Assembly (NCBI GenBank): GCA_022478985.1 | Contig: JAKSZP010009632.1 | Span: 1-64,000, forward strand | From: Massospora cicadina | Lineage: Eukaryota > Entomophthoromycota > Entomophthoromycetes > Entomophthorales > Entomophthoraceae | Reading direction: 5' to 3' | Length of the DNA: 64,000 nucleotides | Part shown: in pieces, positions 62,991-64,000 of the stretch | Position numbering within the stretch: the stretch's first letter is position 1 | Layout of the letters: each line of letters begins with the position of its first letter | Notes under the pieces: model-generated | Databases searched by the model: none | The model's input: only the letters and a program-made list of their open reading frames with translations | What the model was told of the DNA's origin: nothing | Made by a program: the position numbers and the translations under genes

Positions 62991-64000
62991 CCAAAGTGGA
63001 AAACAGGAAGTTGTATAAGCAGGTGGGGGCGAAGTGGTTGCCTTACCTCCAGCCTCAGAACACGTACCTGCCATCCTCAAAGCTCACTCCATTTCAGGCC
63101 ATGGAGGGGCAAAGAAAACTTATGAGTGGCTTAAGGATCGATACTATTGGGATGGAATGATGGAAGCTATACTTGATGTCTTGGAATCCTGCCTTACATG
63201 CAAAAAACAATCCGGTTTCAAGACTAGATAATAGTATCAACCAACTATCCCGCAACAACCTTTTCACACTATTAGTTTGGATGTCGTAGGTCCCCTTCTA
63301 CAGTCTACCAGTGGCAACCGTTTTATCCTAGTAGCCATCGACCACTTCACTAAGTGGGTTGAAGCTGTGGTGCTTCCTGCCCAAACAGCCAAGGCAACTG
63401 CCACTTTCATACATCAACACATTTTCGCTTGGCATGACTTCCCCCAAGTGCTACTCTGTGATAATGGCAAGTATTTTACCTCCAGAGTAGTCAAACTCCT
63501 GGCTACCTCCATGGGAGCCCAACAACTCTTTTCAGCTCCGTACAATCCATCTACCAATTTGGCAGTGGAAAGAGCCAATGGAACCTTAGTTTCCATCCTC
63601 CATAAAATGGCCTCTTCCAATCCACTTCACTGGGATCAATTATTACCCAGTGCCCTTATGGACTACCAGATTAGTTATCACCAGATTCTGAAAATGTCCC
63701 TTTCCAAGTTTTGTATGACAGGGAACCAAGCATACCTGCTCTTCTGGCTAAGAATGTTCTCTATAAAGGAGAGGAGCCTGAGAAAGCCATGCGAAGGTTA
63801 GCTAACCAAATTATTCAACTCCAAGCTGAAGCTATGACCAACTTAGCAAACACAGTGACTAAAGAAGGGCAGGCTGCCAATGAGCTCCGCACCCCCTTCC
63901 TACATTTAAAGTGGCTGATAAGGTGTTATACTACCATAACTGCATCACTCCAAGAAGTGGTAAGCTTGGTTCAATTTGGGAGGGACCTTTCTCCATCAGC
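62991..64000 (+). pseudogene. Element H integrase, 3' end outside window
   Basis: The zinc finger (63,070-63,215): AHSISGHGGAKKTYEWL for the His pair and SCLTCKKQ for the Cys pair, after a 1-bp shift near 63,050. Two stops (TAA TAG at 63,228-63,233) precede the core. The core frame 63,277-63,801 has MDVVGPL (D2), VAIDHFTKWVEA, LLCDNGKYFTS (D62) and NLAVERANG (E98): the D-D(35)E triad is intact. A shift near 63,690 ends it. The tail (LANTVTKEGQAANELRTP, and WEGPF at the last bases) is the C-terminal GPY/F module. Confidence 0.87.

Larger units (their letters stand above)
58567..64000 (+). mobile_element. Element H: best preserved Ty3/gypsy retrotransposon, truncated by window end
   Basis: A plus-strand element with 5' LTR (58,567-59,290), primer-binding site, gag, protease with intact D-T-G, dUTPase-like domain, RT with intact YLDD, RNase H and integrase with a D,D(35)E triad; the window ends in the integrase C-terminus. 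Defects are few: a 50-bp retroposon plus stops in gag, a TAA for Gln before RT, single-base shifts in RNase H and the zinc finger, and two stops before the core. Most stops equal CAA/CAG to TAA/TAG. It is the reference for reading B, C and F. Confidence 0.9.

Noticed and set aside
59343..63801. Ciliate-like code in which TAA and TAG encode Gln
   Set aside because: Several H stops fall on Gln codons, but others replace Ser or Trp codons, and RPS13 uses CAA/CAG for Gln and ends with TAA. Mutation explains the stops.
1..64000. CRISPR array, bacterial operon or phage content
   Set aside because: No regular spaced repeats and no bacterial gene organisation; the spliceosomal intron, SINE and LTR elements show a nuclear eukaryotic genome.

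Overview
This is a eukaryotic window: AT-rich, intron-bearing and dominated by LTR retrotransposons. I recognise one conserved host gene, RPS13 (small-subunit ribosomal protein uS15), at 31,498-31,986. It has a 36-bp intron with a GTAAGT donor, a TGCTAAC branch site and a TTAG acceptor. A C/D-box snoRNA just downstream has a guide complementary to a large-subunit rRNA stretch that I remember as fungal. My best guess is therefore a repeat-rich fungus, possibly early-diverging; I cannot name the species.

Layout. 1-2,830: minus-strand remains of Ty3/gypsy element A. 2,831-5,011: unclassified DNA with diverged tandem repeats. 5,017-29,948: element B (minus, flanked by ACATA duplications). B is split by element C (5,207-16,027, plus, in B's 3' LTR), by a TG...CA insertion (16,669-18,309) and by element D (22,586-28,652, plus, GGGAT duplications, in B's gag). 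C is itself split by element E (6,695-11,143). 29,954-32,240: the RPS13 locus and its flank. 32,241-34,040: AT-rich intergenic DNA. 34,041-34,910: fragment of a gag-like gene. 34,916-50,654: element F (minus), interrupted inside its integrase zinc finger by element G (36,586-45,834, minus, ACATG duplications). G carries a tRNA-derived SINE and a tiny A-tailed insertion. 52,942-58,230: element I, an LTR element with a gag-like gene and no recognisable pol. 58,567-64,000: element H (plus), the best preserved; it runs off the window.

The autonomous elements have the order gag, aspartic protease, dUTPase-like domain, reverse transcriptase, RNase H, integrase. The dUTPase-like block between protease and RT is visible in B, C, F and H and in a divergent form in D, and is the most unusual property of the lineage. 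All families whose leader is preserved share nearly the same primer-binding site (TGGTGCTCACTACAG), so they appear to use one host tRNA. Only A and H keep the YxDD catalytic aspartates of RT. The others lost them mostly by G-to-A changes, and many premature stops look like CAA/CAG to TAA/TAG, which suggests C-to-T mutation of repeats.

The other notable find is a family of ~41-nt A-tailed retroposons with 15-19 bp target duplications: two full-size copies, and one 5'-truncated copy reduced to about nine bases plus tail. All three sit inside retrotransposon sequence. Single-base deletions in otherwise perfectly conserved RPS13 warn that some frameshifts in this window may be assembly errors.
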